Source of the DNA: Halalkalibacter sp. APA_J-10(15)
GTDB lineage: Bacteria; Bacillota; Bacilli; Bacillales; Bacillaceae_D
DNA length: 64,000 nucleotides
Assembly: GCF_023017105.1 (NCBI RefSeq)
Contig: NZ_JALKEV010000001.1
Span: 584,063 to 648,062 of the forward strand
Direction of reading: 5' to 3'
Numbering within the stretch: position 1 is the stretch's first letter; each line of letters opens with the position of its first letter. The translations under genes were made by a program, and so were the position numbers. The notes under the pieces were generated by a model. The model was not told the origin of the DNA. It saw only the letters and a program-made list of their open reading frames with translations, and searched no databases. Shown here piece by piece: positions 1-8,035 of this stretch.

Positions 1-1
1 G

Positions 2-145
2 ACGACGACATTATGGGTTTCTTATTTATTATTGGCTATTCTTATTATGGTGATTGAATTGTACGCGGAATGTATTGGTTTAATGGGAGACCGGAAACCT
101 CTTTTGCAATTTGTGAAAAGAATTGCAAATATGAAAGGGAATTAA
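2..145 (+). CDS. tagO: TagO/WecA-type undecaprenyl-phosphate GlcNAc-1-phosphate transferase, C-terminal end (partial)
   Basis: The window opens inside this gene; 47 codons and the TAA stop remain. They encode a hydrophobic segment followed by a basic cytoplasmic tail ending KPLLQFVKRIANMKGN. Tail spacing and residues resemble the end of B. subtilis TagO (membrane helix, GL, KP, then KR-rich tail). TagO starts teichoic acid synthesis by loading GlcNAc-1-P on undecaprenyl phosphate. The assignment rests on this tail plus position next to a TagV-like gene, as in B. subtilis; the catalytic part lies outside the window. Confidence 0.65.
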   Translation, partial: TTTLWVSYLLLAILIMVIELYAECIGLMGDRKPLLQFVKRIANMKGN

Positions 146-146
146 A

Positions 147-180
147 AAAACAAGACAGTTACGCTGCCTTGTTTTAATTT
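147..180. terminator. Bidirectional terminator between convergent tagO and tagV
   Basis: AAAACAAGACAG pairs with CTGCCTTGTTTT across a 5-nt loop with one mismatch. There is an A-run on one side and a T-rich run on the other, so it can serve both converging genes. Confidence 0.75.
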
Positions 181-183
181 TTC

Positions 184-1224
184 TTATTGTTGAGGCTCAG
201 CTACTTCGGTAGTATTATGTTCAATGCTCTCTACCATGAATAGATGCTGTTGCTCCTCATTTGTTAAGTCAATGTCTAAATGCTGCTTCAATTGAATTCT
301 AATATCGAGAAGTGATTCGTTATCCACTTCGTAATAATAAATACCATCTAACATAAGATCGGTTCCGCCTAGCTGTAGTTGCTCGATGTTATTTAAATTT
401 CCTGCATAAGAATGTAGGGAGACGAGGTCACCAAACGATAGGTTCGTAACTAAATTTTCCCCAATCGCATCCATTACGTCATCAAATCGTGTAATCGATG
501 AAAAGGAAGTCCCTTTTTCAATGATCGCTTCTAGCACTTGCTGTTGTCTTTGGCCTCGTCCGATGTCGCCACCACCTTGAGGGTGCTTACGCATTCTCGT
601 ATAGGCAAGTGCTTCCTCACCATTTAAATGCTGCATTCCTTCTGTAAACTGAATCCAATCGTTATTCATATCCTTCTCTTCGAAGTTGAAGGGTACCTCT
701 ATTTCAACTCCATTAATGGCATCCACAACATCAATAAAGGCTTGAAAATTGATTCGAGCAAAATAATCAATCGGAATATCAAGTAGTTGTTCGACGGTAT
801 CGATTGTCATATCAATGCCACCAAACGCATGAGCATGGTTGATTTTGTCTAGTGTTCCTCGACCAGCGATTTCAACACGTGAATCTCGCGGAATACTTGT
901 TAAGATAATAGATTGCTCCTCTTGGTTCAATGTAGCAATTAATATTGCATCAGTGCGTCCGTTCGATTCACCTGGACGGGTATCAACACCGAGAAGTAAA
1001 ATGGACATATTGTCGTCATGTGGGTTTACAGCGTCTTCTCGAAGCTCTGATTTTTCACCGCGGATTAATTCTTGTTGAGATCCGGCTGTTACATTGTTGA
1101 TTTTATGAATAAAGTAACCAGTAGTAGCTCCTAATATAGCTAGACATGCAATGCTAAATATGATAAGAGACTTCACAATCCAAGACTTCTTCTTATTCTT
1201 TTGATTTAGACTTCTATTTTCCAT
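184..1224 (-). CDS. tagV: LytR-CpsA-Psr (LCP) family wall-polymer ligase, TagV-like
   Basis: LCP enzymes attach teichoic acids and other anionic polymers to peptidoglycan on the outer face of the membrane. One N-terminal membrane anchor (WIVKSLIIFSIACLAILGA region) precedes an LCP domain with LLLGVDTR, the RTDAI segment, SIPRDSR and a late R-RGQRQQQ motif, the arginine/aspartate set that binds the polyprenyl pyrophosphate substrate. The start is placed at the ATG giving MENRSL, because a GTGAGG ribosome site lies 6-11 nt upstream; the in-frame GTG at 1236 falls inside that site. Position beside tagO and yigZ matches B. subtilis yvhJ (tagV). About 346 residues, normal for the family. Confidence 0.85.
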   Translation of the reverse strand: MENRSLNQKNKKKSWIVKSLIIFSIACLAILGATTGYFIHKINNVTAGSQQELIRGEKSELREDAVNPHDDNMSILLLGVDTRPGESNGRTDAILIATLNQEEQSIILTSIPRDSRVEIAGRGTLDKINHAHAFGGIDMTIDTVEQLLDIPIDYFARINFQAFIDVVDAINGVEIEVPFNFEEKDMNNDWIQFTEGMQHLNGEEALAYTRMRKHPQGGGDIGRGQRQQQVLEAIIEKGTSFSSITRFDDVMDAIGENLVTNLSFGDLVSLHSYAGNLNNIEQLQLGGTDLMLDGIYYYEVDNESLLDIRIQLKQHLDIDLTNEEQQHLFMVESIEHNTTEVAEPQQ

Positions 1225-1518
1225 GAAAAGCCTCACTTTTTATATAGATTAGTAGTTTTCTAAGACATACAACGATATCTTATCTAAAAATGACGAAAGA
1301 GTAAAGGATTAATCATATGATATTCACTAAAGAGTGCAGACAATTATGGTTATTCTTGATTGACTACGTAAAGAGTTAAATGAAAGAGTGGCTTTCTTAC
1401 TATTTCTGTTGCTAGAATAATGATTATGTTAGATAATAAGATAGAGAGAGAAAAAGGCAAATCTTAGCAAAATTTGTTTTTTAAAAAGATAAAAAAGTAT
1501 AATATTCTTAGAAGTACT

Positions 1519-1675
1519 GTGGGGAATCAAGAAGACGAAAGCAGACTCAGTAATGTGCATCGGCTCCGTTCGTTACAAGTTATTCTGAAAGAATCCCACT
1601 TCAGAATCCTTCAACCCATTGTACGACTGAGCACGACGCAGCATTTTATAAAAAGACGCTGTCGCGTTTTTCTTA
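1519..1675 (+). repeat. Intergenic element B, copy 1 (multi-hairpin repeat)
   Basis: Related to copies near 31.8, 32.2, 55.2, 56.4 and 61.1 kb. It contains the TTCTGAA/TTCAGAA stem and a terminal AAAAAGACGC-TGTC-GCGTTTTTCTT hairpin with a T-run that could terminate yigZ or tagV read-through. The third hairpin is degenerate here. A 68-codon reading frame inside it is not a gene. The rest of 1225-1518 holds only the upstream region of tagV, with no recognisable gene. Confidence 0.65.
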
Positions 1676-1681
1676 GGTGAA

Positions 1682-2320
1682 CTATTTAGTAATAACCGAT
1701 TCGAGATAGGTTTGCTTACCTACTTTCGTTGTTGCTTGTCCATTTGTTAAGTTAATGACCCATTCTTGGAAATCTGTCGTTTGCTCGATGGGTACATAGG
1801 TTTGAATATCAACTTGCTCTAGGTAATCAGTCTTTTTAAGTTCATATGGTGATTCGCGTAAAGCATGCTCAACTTTACCGAGCCAATGGTAGTCGATTTC
1901 TGTATGGATAATGGACATTAACGTTCTCTTGACAATACCTATATTGTTTAGCCCTTCACTAACTGCGCTACCATAAGCGCGGATAAGACCGCCAGCACCT
2001 AGCTTAATACCACCGAAATAGCGTGTTACAACGACGACGGTGTCCTTTAGCTCACGTTTTTTTAATACTTCTAACATCGGCACACCTGCTGTACCGCTAG
2101 GTTCACCATCATCGTTTGCTTTTTGGACTTCATTGCGTTCGCCAATTACATATGCAGAGCAATTGTGGGTCGCATTCCAATGCTCTTTCTTGATTCGGTC
2201 AATAAACTGTCGAGCTTCAGACTCGTTTTCAGAACGACTTAAATGAGCGATAAAACGAGATTTTTGAATGATGATTTCATGAGAGTTGGTTTCTTTGACC
2301 GTTTTATATGTAGATAACAC
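1682..2320 (-). CDS. yvyE: YigZ/IMPACT family protein
   Basis: A 212-residue member of the YigZ (UPF0029/IMPACT) family. The N-terminal domain carries the hallmark stretch ATHNCSAYVIG, then NDDGEPSGTAGVPML and VVVVTRYFGGIKLGAGGLIRAYG. A C-terminal DUF1949-type ferredoxin-like domain follows from about residue 135. The biochemical role is unsettled; the eukaryotic IMPACT relative regulates GCN2, which bacteria lack. The location between tagV and degS is conserved with B. subtilis yvyE. A good AGGAGA-type ribosome site precedes the ATG. Confidence 0.9.
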   Translation of the reverse strand: MLSTYKTVKETNSHEIIIQKSRFIAHLSRSENESEARQFIDRIKKEHWNATHNCSAYVIGERNEVQKANDDGEPSGTAGVPMLEVLKKRELKDTVVVVTRYFGGIKLGAGGLIRAYGSAVSEGLNNIGIVKRTLMSIIHTEIDYHWLGKVEHALRESPYELKKTDYLEQVDIQTYVPIEQTTDFQEWVINLTNGQATTKVGKQTYLESVITK

Positions 2321-2552
2321 AGTAATTCTCCTCTCTTTTTGATAGTTTTACAAATCTCAGTTATGCGAATGTAATGTAGTTTTGTTAAAGTAGGGTTGTC
2401 GTTCATAAACTACCCTTTAAATATGAAGAAATTCGACTCTTTTGCCGAAATTTGTTGTACTATAAGAATAGCGAAATGCTTGGATAATCGCAAACATTTC
2501 AACTAACGCTATAGTAAGTGACTAGACAATAGAACAAATGTGGTGAAATACG

Positions 2553-3722
2553 ATGTTTGGAAACAATGTGTATGAAGAAGGGTTGATTAATTTGGCGACA
2601 GATAAGTCCCTTGACTCGATATTAGACAAGACGTTAGAAACAGTGGATGAGAGTCGGGAAAAAATTTTTGAAATTAGTGAACAATCTCGACATGAATATA
2701 CGGCTTTGAAGGAAGAACTGAAGGACGTAAGACTAAAGGTAGGTTCCGTTATCGATCAAGCAGATCAGATGAGCTTACACGCTCGCTTAGCTCGAAATCG
2801 CTTAATGGAGGTTAGTAAAAATTTCTCCAAGCACTCGAGTGATGAAATTCGCTCCGCCTATGAACAAGCGAATGAATATCAAATCAAATTGGCCGTTCTT
2901 GAGCAAGAGGAAAAGCAACTCCGTGATAGACGAGACCGAATTGAACGTCGACTTATTGATTTGGAATCTACTGTAGAACGGGCGGAACAGCTTACAAGTC
3001 AGATGTCTGTCGTGTATAACTTTCTTTCCAACGATTTAAAAAATATTAACGATGTCCTAGAAGATGCGAAGGAGAAGCAGCAATTTGGGCTAAAAATTAT
3101 TGAAGCACAAGAGGCTGAGCGTAAGAAGTTATCGCGAGAAATTCATGATGGGCCGGCACAAATGATGGCAAACGTGCTTTTACGATCTGATCTAATAGAC
3201 CGAATTTATCGAGAGCAAGGAATTGATCAAGCACTTAATGAGATAAAAGACCTAAGGATGATGGTAAAATCTTCCCTTGCGGAAGTGAGGAGAATTATCT
3301 ATGATTTAAGGCCGATGGCGCTTGATGATCTTGGTTTAATTCCAACTTTAAAGAAATATCTTAAAACCTTTCAAGATCATCACCTTATAAACACTGACTT
3401 TTATCAAATGGGACATATCATTAGACTTCCTCAAAAAATGGAAATCGCAGCGTTTCGTCTTGTACAAGAAGCAGTCCAAAATGCCTATAAACATGCAGAG
3501 CCGACAAATATTGAGGTAAAAATTGAATATAAGCCGACTAAAGTTATAATAGTTATAAAGGACGATGGCAAAGGGTTTGATCCTTCAGAGAAAAAAGTGG
3601 GGTCATTCGGCTTAATGGGCATGAAAGAAAGAGTTAACATGTTATCGGGGCAATTAACAATCCATTCAAAGCCTAAGTATGGAACAGCGATTGTAATTGG
3701 GATTCCTTTAAGTAATGTTTGA
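2553..3722 (+). CDS. degS: Sensor histidine kinase DegS
   Basis: Cytoplasmic two-component kinase that phosphorylates DegU, controlling exoenzymes, competence and motility. There is no membrane segment. An N-terminal coiled-coil DegS sensor domain spans about residues 10-180, then a HisKA_3 dimer domain with SREIHDGPAQM (phosphoacceptor His198), then a HATPase domain with the N-box EAVQNAYKHAEP and the DDGKGF loop. Length 389, against 385 in B. subtilis. Followed by degU after a 106-bp gap. The ribosome site GGTGA precedes the ATG. Confidence 0.95.
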   Translation: MFGNNVYEEGLINLATDKSLDSILDKTLETVDESREKIFEISEQSRHEYTALKEELKDVRLKVGSVIDQADQMSLHARLARNRLMEVSKNFSKHSSDEIRSAYEQANEYQIKLAVLEQEEKQLRDRRDRIERRLIDLESTVERAEQLTSQMSVVYNFLSNDLKNINDVLEDAKEKQQFGLKIIEAQEAERKKLSREIHDGPAQMMANVLLRSDLIDRIYREQGIDQALNEIKDLRMMVKSSLAEVRRIIYDLRPMALDDLGLIPTLKKYLKTFQDHHLINTDFYQMGHIIRLPQKMEIAAFRLVQEAVQNAYKHAEPTNIEVKIEYKPTKVIIVIKDDGKGFDPSEKKVGSFGLMGMKERVNMLSGQLTIHSKPKYGTAIVIGIPLSNV

Positions 3723-3828
3723 TTAAGAAAGGATCATTTTCTTTTTAGATGAAAAATAATGAATAACTAGGATTTCTTAAAATGAAAGAGTTATAGACAA
3801 AACAAAGTAAATCGATGAGGTGAGAGGA

Positions 3829-4524
3829 TTGAACGAAAAAATAAGATTAGTCATAATTGATGATCATCAGTTGTTTCGTGAAGGTGTAAAGAGAATACTA
3901 GCAATGGAGAACGACATCGAGATTGTTGCAGATGGACAAGATGGATCGCAAGCGGTTCATTTAGTTGAGACATTTGAGCCTGATGTGATCTTGATGGATA
4001 TTAACATGCCAAATATGAATGGTGTTGAAGCGACAAAAGAGTTAATTGAACGCTTCCCTGATGTAAAAGTATTAATTCTATCGATTCATGACGATGAATC
4101 ATATGTGAATCATGTATTGAAAACAGGAGCGACAGGCTATTTATTAAAAGAAATGGATTCGGATGCTTTGGTCGAAGCGGTAAAAGTCGTTGCTTCTGGT
4201 GGAGCTTATATTCATCCGAAGGTGACGCATAATCTAATTAATGAGTATCGCCGTCTTGCTAATGAGGATGAAGAACAATTAGGTGCGGTTGGCTTCCGTG
4301 AAGTGGAGTATCAAAAGCCACTCCATCTGTTGACACGTCGTGAATGTGAAGTTCTTCAGTTAATGACAGATGGAAAGAGTAATCGCGCTATTGGTGAATC
4401 ACTTTACATTAGTGAGAAAACGGTTAAGAATCACGTAAGTAATATTCTACAAAAGATGAGTGTGAACGATCGTACGCAAGCTGTTGTGGAGGCTATTAAA
4501 AAGGGCTATGTTCTTGTAAGATAA
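3829..4524 (+). CDS. degU: Response regulator DegU (NarL/LuxR type)
   Basis: Partner of DegS. The receiver domain has [16 protein letters not shown] and [10 protein letters not shown] (phosphorylated Asp about residue 57 from the start used here). The output domain is a LuxR-type helix-turn-helix, [18 protein letters not shown] to [16 protein letters not shown]. The start is placed at TTG because GAGGTGAGAGGA just before it looks like the ribosome site; an in-frame GTG nine bases earlier lies inside that purine stretch, so the alternative product is 234 residues. Both are close to the 229 residues of B. subtilis DegU. Confidence 0.93.
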   Translation: MNEKIRLVIIDDHQLFREGVKRILAMENDIEIVADGQDGSQAVHLVETFEPDVILMDINMPNMNGVEATKELIERFPDVKVLILSIHDDESYVNHVLKTGATGYLLKEMDSDALVEAVKVVASGGAYIHPKVTHNLINEYRRLANEDEEQLGAVGFREVEYQKPLHLLTRRECEVLQLMTDGKSNRAIGESLYISEKTVKNHVSNILQKMSVNDRTQAVVEAIKKGYVLVR

Positions 4525-4614
4525 ATCGCTATCATTGATTGAAAGGTTTCTTATTTCCTAGTAGTATGTACAGTAGGTTGGTTATATCAGATTAGAAAAG
4601 TGAGGAACATGTAA

Positions 4615-5469
4615 ATGGAGAAAAAAGTTGCCATAGTCACGGATAGTACAGCTTACTTAAGCACGGAAATAAGAAAGCAATTAGAAATTGAAATGGTTCC
4701 CCTTAGTGTTGTATTTGGAGAGGAAGCCTTTCGTGAGGAATTGGATTTATCGACAGATGATTTTTATAAGAAGATTGCTACATCAGAACAGCTTCCAACG
4801 ACTTCACAACCAGTTGTAGGTGATTTTGTTACCTTGTTTGAACGTTTAAAGAGTGAAGGCTATGAGCAAGTGATTTCGATTCATCTTTCTAGTAAAATTA
4901 GTGGTACGTATCAAACGTCTCAAACGGCGGCTACTATGGTAAATGGGATTGAAGTACTCGGTTTCGATTCAGAGATTAGCTGTGCTCCTCAAGCTTATTA
5001 CGTCCTAGAGGCAGCGAAGCTAGCGAACGAAGGGACAGATGGTACGACCATTATTGATTATTTACAGTCGCTAAAGAAGACGTGTCGAGCGTACTTTATG
5101 GTCGATAACTTGAATCATCTTCATCGTGGCGGGCGTTTAAATGCCGCGCAGCTCGTTGTCGGCAATCTATTAAAGATTAAACCAATCCTTCATTTTGAAA
5201 ATGGGCGTATCGTCCCGTTTGAGAAGGTTCGTACAGAAAAGAAGGCGCTTGCCCGTATTTTGCAACTATTAGCTGAAGATGCATCGAAAGGCTCCCCTCT
5301 TGATGTGACTGTCATTCACGCCAACCGTGAAGATGGAGCAGAGGAGCTAGCAGAGACCATTCGTGAGGCTCACCCGAGTGCGACAGTGTCTATTAGCTAC
5401 TTCGGTCCGGTCATTGGGACTCACTTAGGGGCAGGGAGCTTAGGTGTTACATGGAATAAATATAACTAA
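4615..5469 (+). CDS. fakB: DegV/FakB fatty-acid-binding protein
   Basis: DegV-fold protein that holds a fatty acid for phosphorylation by FakA, feeding exogenous fatty acids into phospholipid synthesis. Seen: the N-terminal VAIVTDSTAYLS strand-loop, the TTSQPV segment at about residue 63, HLSSKISGTYQTS, and the late GPVIGTHLGAGSLGVTW motif with the His that contacts the fatty acid carboxylate. 284 residues, normal. Position directly after degU is as in B. subtilis, which gave the family its DegV name, although it is not part of the kinase pathway. Confidence 0.9.
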   Translation: MEKKVAIVTDSTAYLSTEIRKQLEIEMVPLSVVFGEEAFREELDLSTDDFYKKIATSEQLPTTSQPVVGDFVTLFERLKSEGYEQVISIHLSSKISGTYQTSQTAATMVNGIEVLGFDSEISCAPQAYYVLEAAKLANEGTDGTTIIDYLQSLKKTCRAYFMVDNLNHLHRGGRLNAAQLVVGNLLKIKPILHFENGRIVPFEKVRTEKKALARILQLLAEDASKGSPLDVTVIHANREDGAEELAETIREAHPSATVSISYFGPVIGTHLGAGSLGVTWNKYN

Positions 5470-5474
5470 TCAAC

Positions 5475-5516
5475 GAAGAGGCTGTTCTATCTTGGGATAG
5501 GGCAGCTTTATTTAGG
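5475..5516 (+). terminator. Terminator after fakB
   Basis: AGGCTGTTCTATC-TTGG-GATAGGGCAGCTTTATTT forms a stem with a small internal mismatch and a T-rich end. The left end of the ISL3 remnant begins right at the T-rich tail. Confidence 0.6.
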
Positions 5517-6886
5517 TTCTATTATAAAATTGGTGTATGGAGAAAATTTCATGCAAAAAAATACACCAGATCCTAATATCCATTATACTTGAATTTGCCG
5601 AAACAAGAAAAAGAATAGGAGCTGCGTGCACAAGCGTCATAACATAATGATTATAGGGTTAGAAGACGTTATAATTACCAATTTAGAAGTTGTTGAGGGC
5701 ATCTGGAAGTATTTTTGTAGAGGTTCCGAAGTGTTGTCATAAATGTCCTTGTTGTGGTAATAGAATCAACCGTGTTCATGATTACAGAATTCAGTAGATC
5801 AAACACCTTAAAGTGTTTGAAAGAATGACGATTATGTATAACCGTCGTAGACGTTATTCATGTAAATGTGGGAAACGCTTCTCTGAGAAAGCATTCTTTA
5901 TTGAGCGTTATCAACGTCACTCCGTTGAATAGAACCAAGCTGTAGTGCTTCGGGTGGTTAAGGGAAAAACGTTTAAAGAGACTGCTGAAATCCTTGGAAC
6001 TTCTTCCGCTACCATCATGCGTCGGTTTGATACCATGGCCGCTCCTCAGTTGAAGGAAGTAAGGGAGTTTAATCCATTTCCATTGTTAAATATAAAGGAG
6101 ACACGAGTGAAGGAAAGTACTAGGTCATCATCGCTGATCCGGTTAATCGACATTCTCTTGATATCCTGCCAAACCGAAAGATGGAGGCGGTGAAAAATGA
6201 CCTTCGCAAAAAAGGTGGCAAGGTAGAAGTCGTTGTGATGGATATGAGTAACAGCTTTAAATCCGCTGTTACAAAGGCACTAGGGAAGCCTGTCATTGTT
6301 GCCGATCGCTTTCACTGCTGCTGTTATATTTACTGGGCTCTTGAACGTGTCAGACGAAGTGTTCAGAATGTATTTGATGACTACAATTGTAAAAAATGTA
6401 AGCGGATGAAACATGTGTTTTATAAAAAGAAAGAGAATCTTTCCGAGGTGCAGCGCTGGTATCTGGATAGGTACTTGTCCATGTCCGATGAACTTTGCGA
6501 AGTTTATGACTTGAAGGAGTTATTTTGTGAGTGGTTGGAAAAAGAAAAGGAAATAGGCTCCTCCAACATAAGCTATGTAAAAGAAACACTTTACGAGTTT
6601 TATCGTAAGGTAGAAGCTTCTAACATTGACGTATTTAAATCAGCGATCCAGACATTCCGTAAATGGCAACCTGAGATTTTTAACAGTTTTGCTTTTGGTT
6701 ATACAAACGGCTTTACAGAGGGATTGAACAACCAAACGAAAGTATTTAAACGTCATGCATTTGGTTTTAAGCGATATGACTGTCTCCGAATGCGAATTCT
6801 ATTGCACCATCAATGGAAACATGCACCGGCACATATAGGTTAAGGGCCAGACGAAAACTGGCTATCCCAACACTTGACTTAGAGCC
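5515..6886 (+). mobile_element. Decayed ISL3-family insertion sequence
   Basis: Left end GGTTCTATTATAAAATTGG and right end (reverse complement) GGCTCTAAGTCAAGTGTTGG are imperfect inverted repeats flanking a broken ISL3 transposase. The same left-end region recurs inverted at 20480-20612, and a shortened derivative lies at 15606-15920. I see no convincing 8-bp target duplication. The right end abuts the 3' part of a broken ECF sigma gene, suggesting insertion into it. Confidence 0.75.
5647..6843 (+). pseudogene. ISL3-family DDE transposase, broken
   Basis: Translated in pieces it gives an N-terminal zinc-binding region (CPCCG, RVHDYRIQ, YSCKCGKRFSEKAF), a helix-turn-helix stretch (FKETAEILGTSSATIMRRFD), then the catalytic core with MDMSNSF, VADRFH and TEGLNNQTKVFKRHAFGFKRYD supplying the D, D and E. 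In-frame stops occur in the first third (for example after DYRIQ and after HSVE) and frames shift near 6190, so no full product is possible. The C-terminal 220 codons remain open. Confidence 0.85.
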
Positions 6887-7345
6887 ATTTTTTTGGATAG
6901 AGTTCACTTTGCTTTCAGACCAATTTAATATTTCTACAGTATCTTTGATGGGAAATACTTTAATCTTCCTCAAATAAATAACGTCTCGATAGGCTTGCTT
7001 TAGATTTTTAAAACTTTCATATAATTTCCTTGATTTTTTAAAATCTGAACCACCTCTTCGGGCAATGATTCAATATCTTTTACATTAAGTATGTTTTTAA
7101 AAACATAAATAGGCTTTTGTTTTCTTGAAAAATCAACTGTCACATTATAGGTGATTGAGAATAACCAACTCTTTAACGAAGAACCTGGCAGAAATTCGAC
7201 ATGTCTATATGATTTCAAGAATGTTTCTTGAGTAAGGTCTTCTGCATGTTCAACATTTCTAATTTTGATCAATATAAATTTAAAAATTGCAGCACTAAAT
7301 TCAAATACCATTGCGCTACTAATGATTCATTCCCATTCACTGTAT
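6887..7345 (-). pseudogene. ECF-type sigma factor, frameshifted and truncated by the ISL3 element
   Basis: One frame gives the region 2 helix AEDLTQETFLKSYRHVE and KSWLFSITYNVTVDFSRKQ. A second gives the region 4 helix-turn-helix RKIKVFPIKDTVEILNWSES. Both match segments of the intact sigma gene at 21213-21740 (AEDLTQETFVKAF; RKMKEFSIKETAEILNWSES). Frameshifts separate the N-terminus, region 2 and region 4, and the C-terminus ends at the inverted repeat of the ISL3 element. It is a dead paralogue of the intact gene. Confidence 0.75.
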
Positions 7346-7794
7346 AACCTCCTTTTAACTTTGTACTTATTTAGACGTGAAATCTAATTTAAAGTGAAAC
7401 GTTTATTAATATTTTTTGGCATTTTTTTATCATACAACTATTCAAACTTAACTACTATAACCAATCAATCGATGCTTAATATTTGTAGCACTTGTAATTA
7501 TCAAACGAGAATAGGAGTTTATTAGAGATAAATTAATACACTAGCCCAATAATTATTAACGGTCACAAAACAATAAGATATACAACATTTACTTCCGTAA
7601 CGATTAAAAACAAGGAGGTAGTATTTGGTGATTATATCGAGAGTAAGCAGTTCAGTGAATTTATAATGTTATGGGGGGGATTTCTACACGGTAGAAGGGA
7701 ACACTACCACTTTAGATGGGTTAAATGTTGATCATATAACAAGAACCTTTACATCTATGTGTTTAACAGTTTAGCTAACTAGAATGTATTTAAA

Positions 7795-7935
7795 ATGGAC
7801 GAAAGAGTATTAGAAGTACGAGAATGGCTTAGTGTGATTTATGGAAATGTTCTGGTTTGGGCTCTATCAAGGATGATGGACTTACTGGTGGGAATGTTGT
7901 GAAAGGTTTAATTACATCCCCCGTATTAAATTACT
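7795..7935 (+). pseudogene. Remnant of a peptidoglycan-binding-domain protein N-terminus
   Basis: DERVLEVREWLSVIYGN in one frame continues after a frameshift as KDDGLTGGNVVKGLI in the next. This is the pattern of a PG_binding_1-type repeat and resembles the start of the intact neighbour (VQRWVNFNYSN; NGRTGWTTMYALTRALQ). It looks like a decayed paralogue or a duplicated start of the next gene. Apart from this piece, 7346-8035 shows no gene I can support. Confidence 0.45.
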
Positions 7936-8035
7936 GTACGAAAAATCTAAAGATAATCGCATATTTACTGCATATTATTGCAAGTTAGAAGAACGTGTGT
8001 TTTCATTAACACATCTACTGAATTAGGAGGTATTT

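Noticed and set aside
1474-1680. A 68-codon forward frame before yigZ
   Set aside because: It lies inside element B copy 1, has no ribosome site, and the same repeat elsewhere does not keep the frame.
2442-2466. Sigma-A promoter for degS (TTGCCG ... TATAAG)
   Set aside because: The spacer is only 13 bp; no better pair could be fixed by eye.
5507-6894. 8-bp target duplication of the ISL3 element
   Set aside because: TTTATTTA on the left and ATTTTTTT on the right are both AT-rich but not the same.
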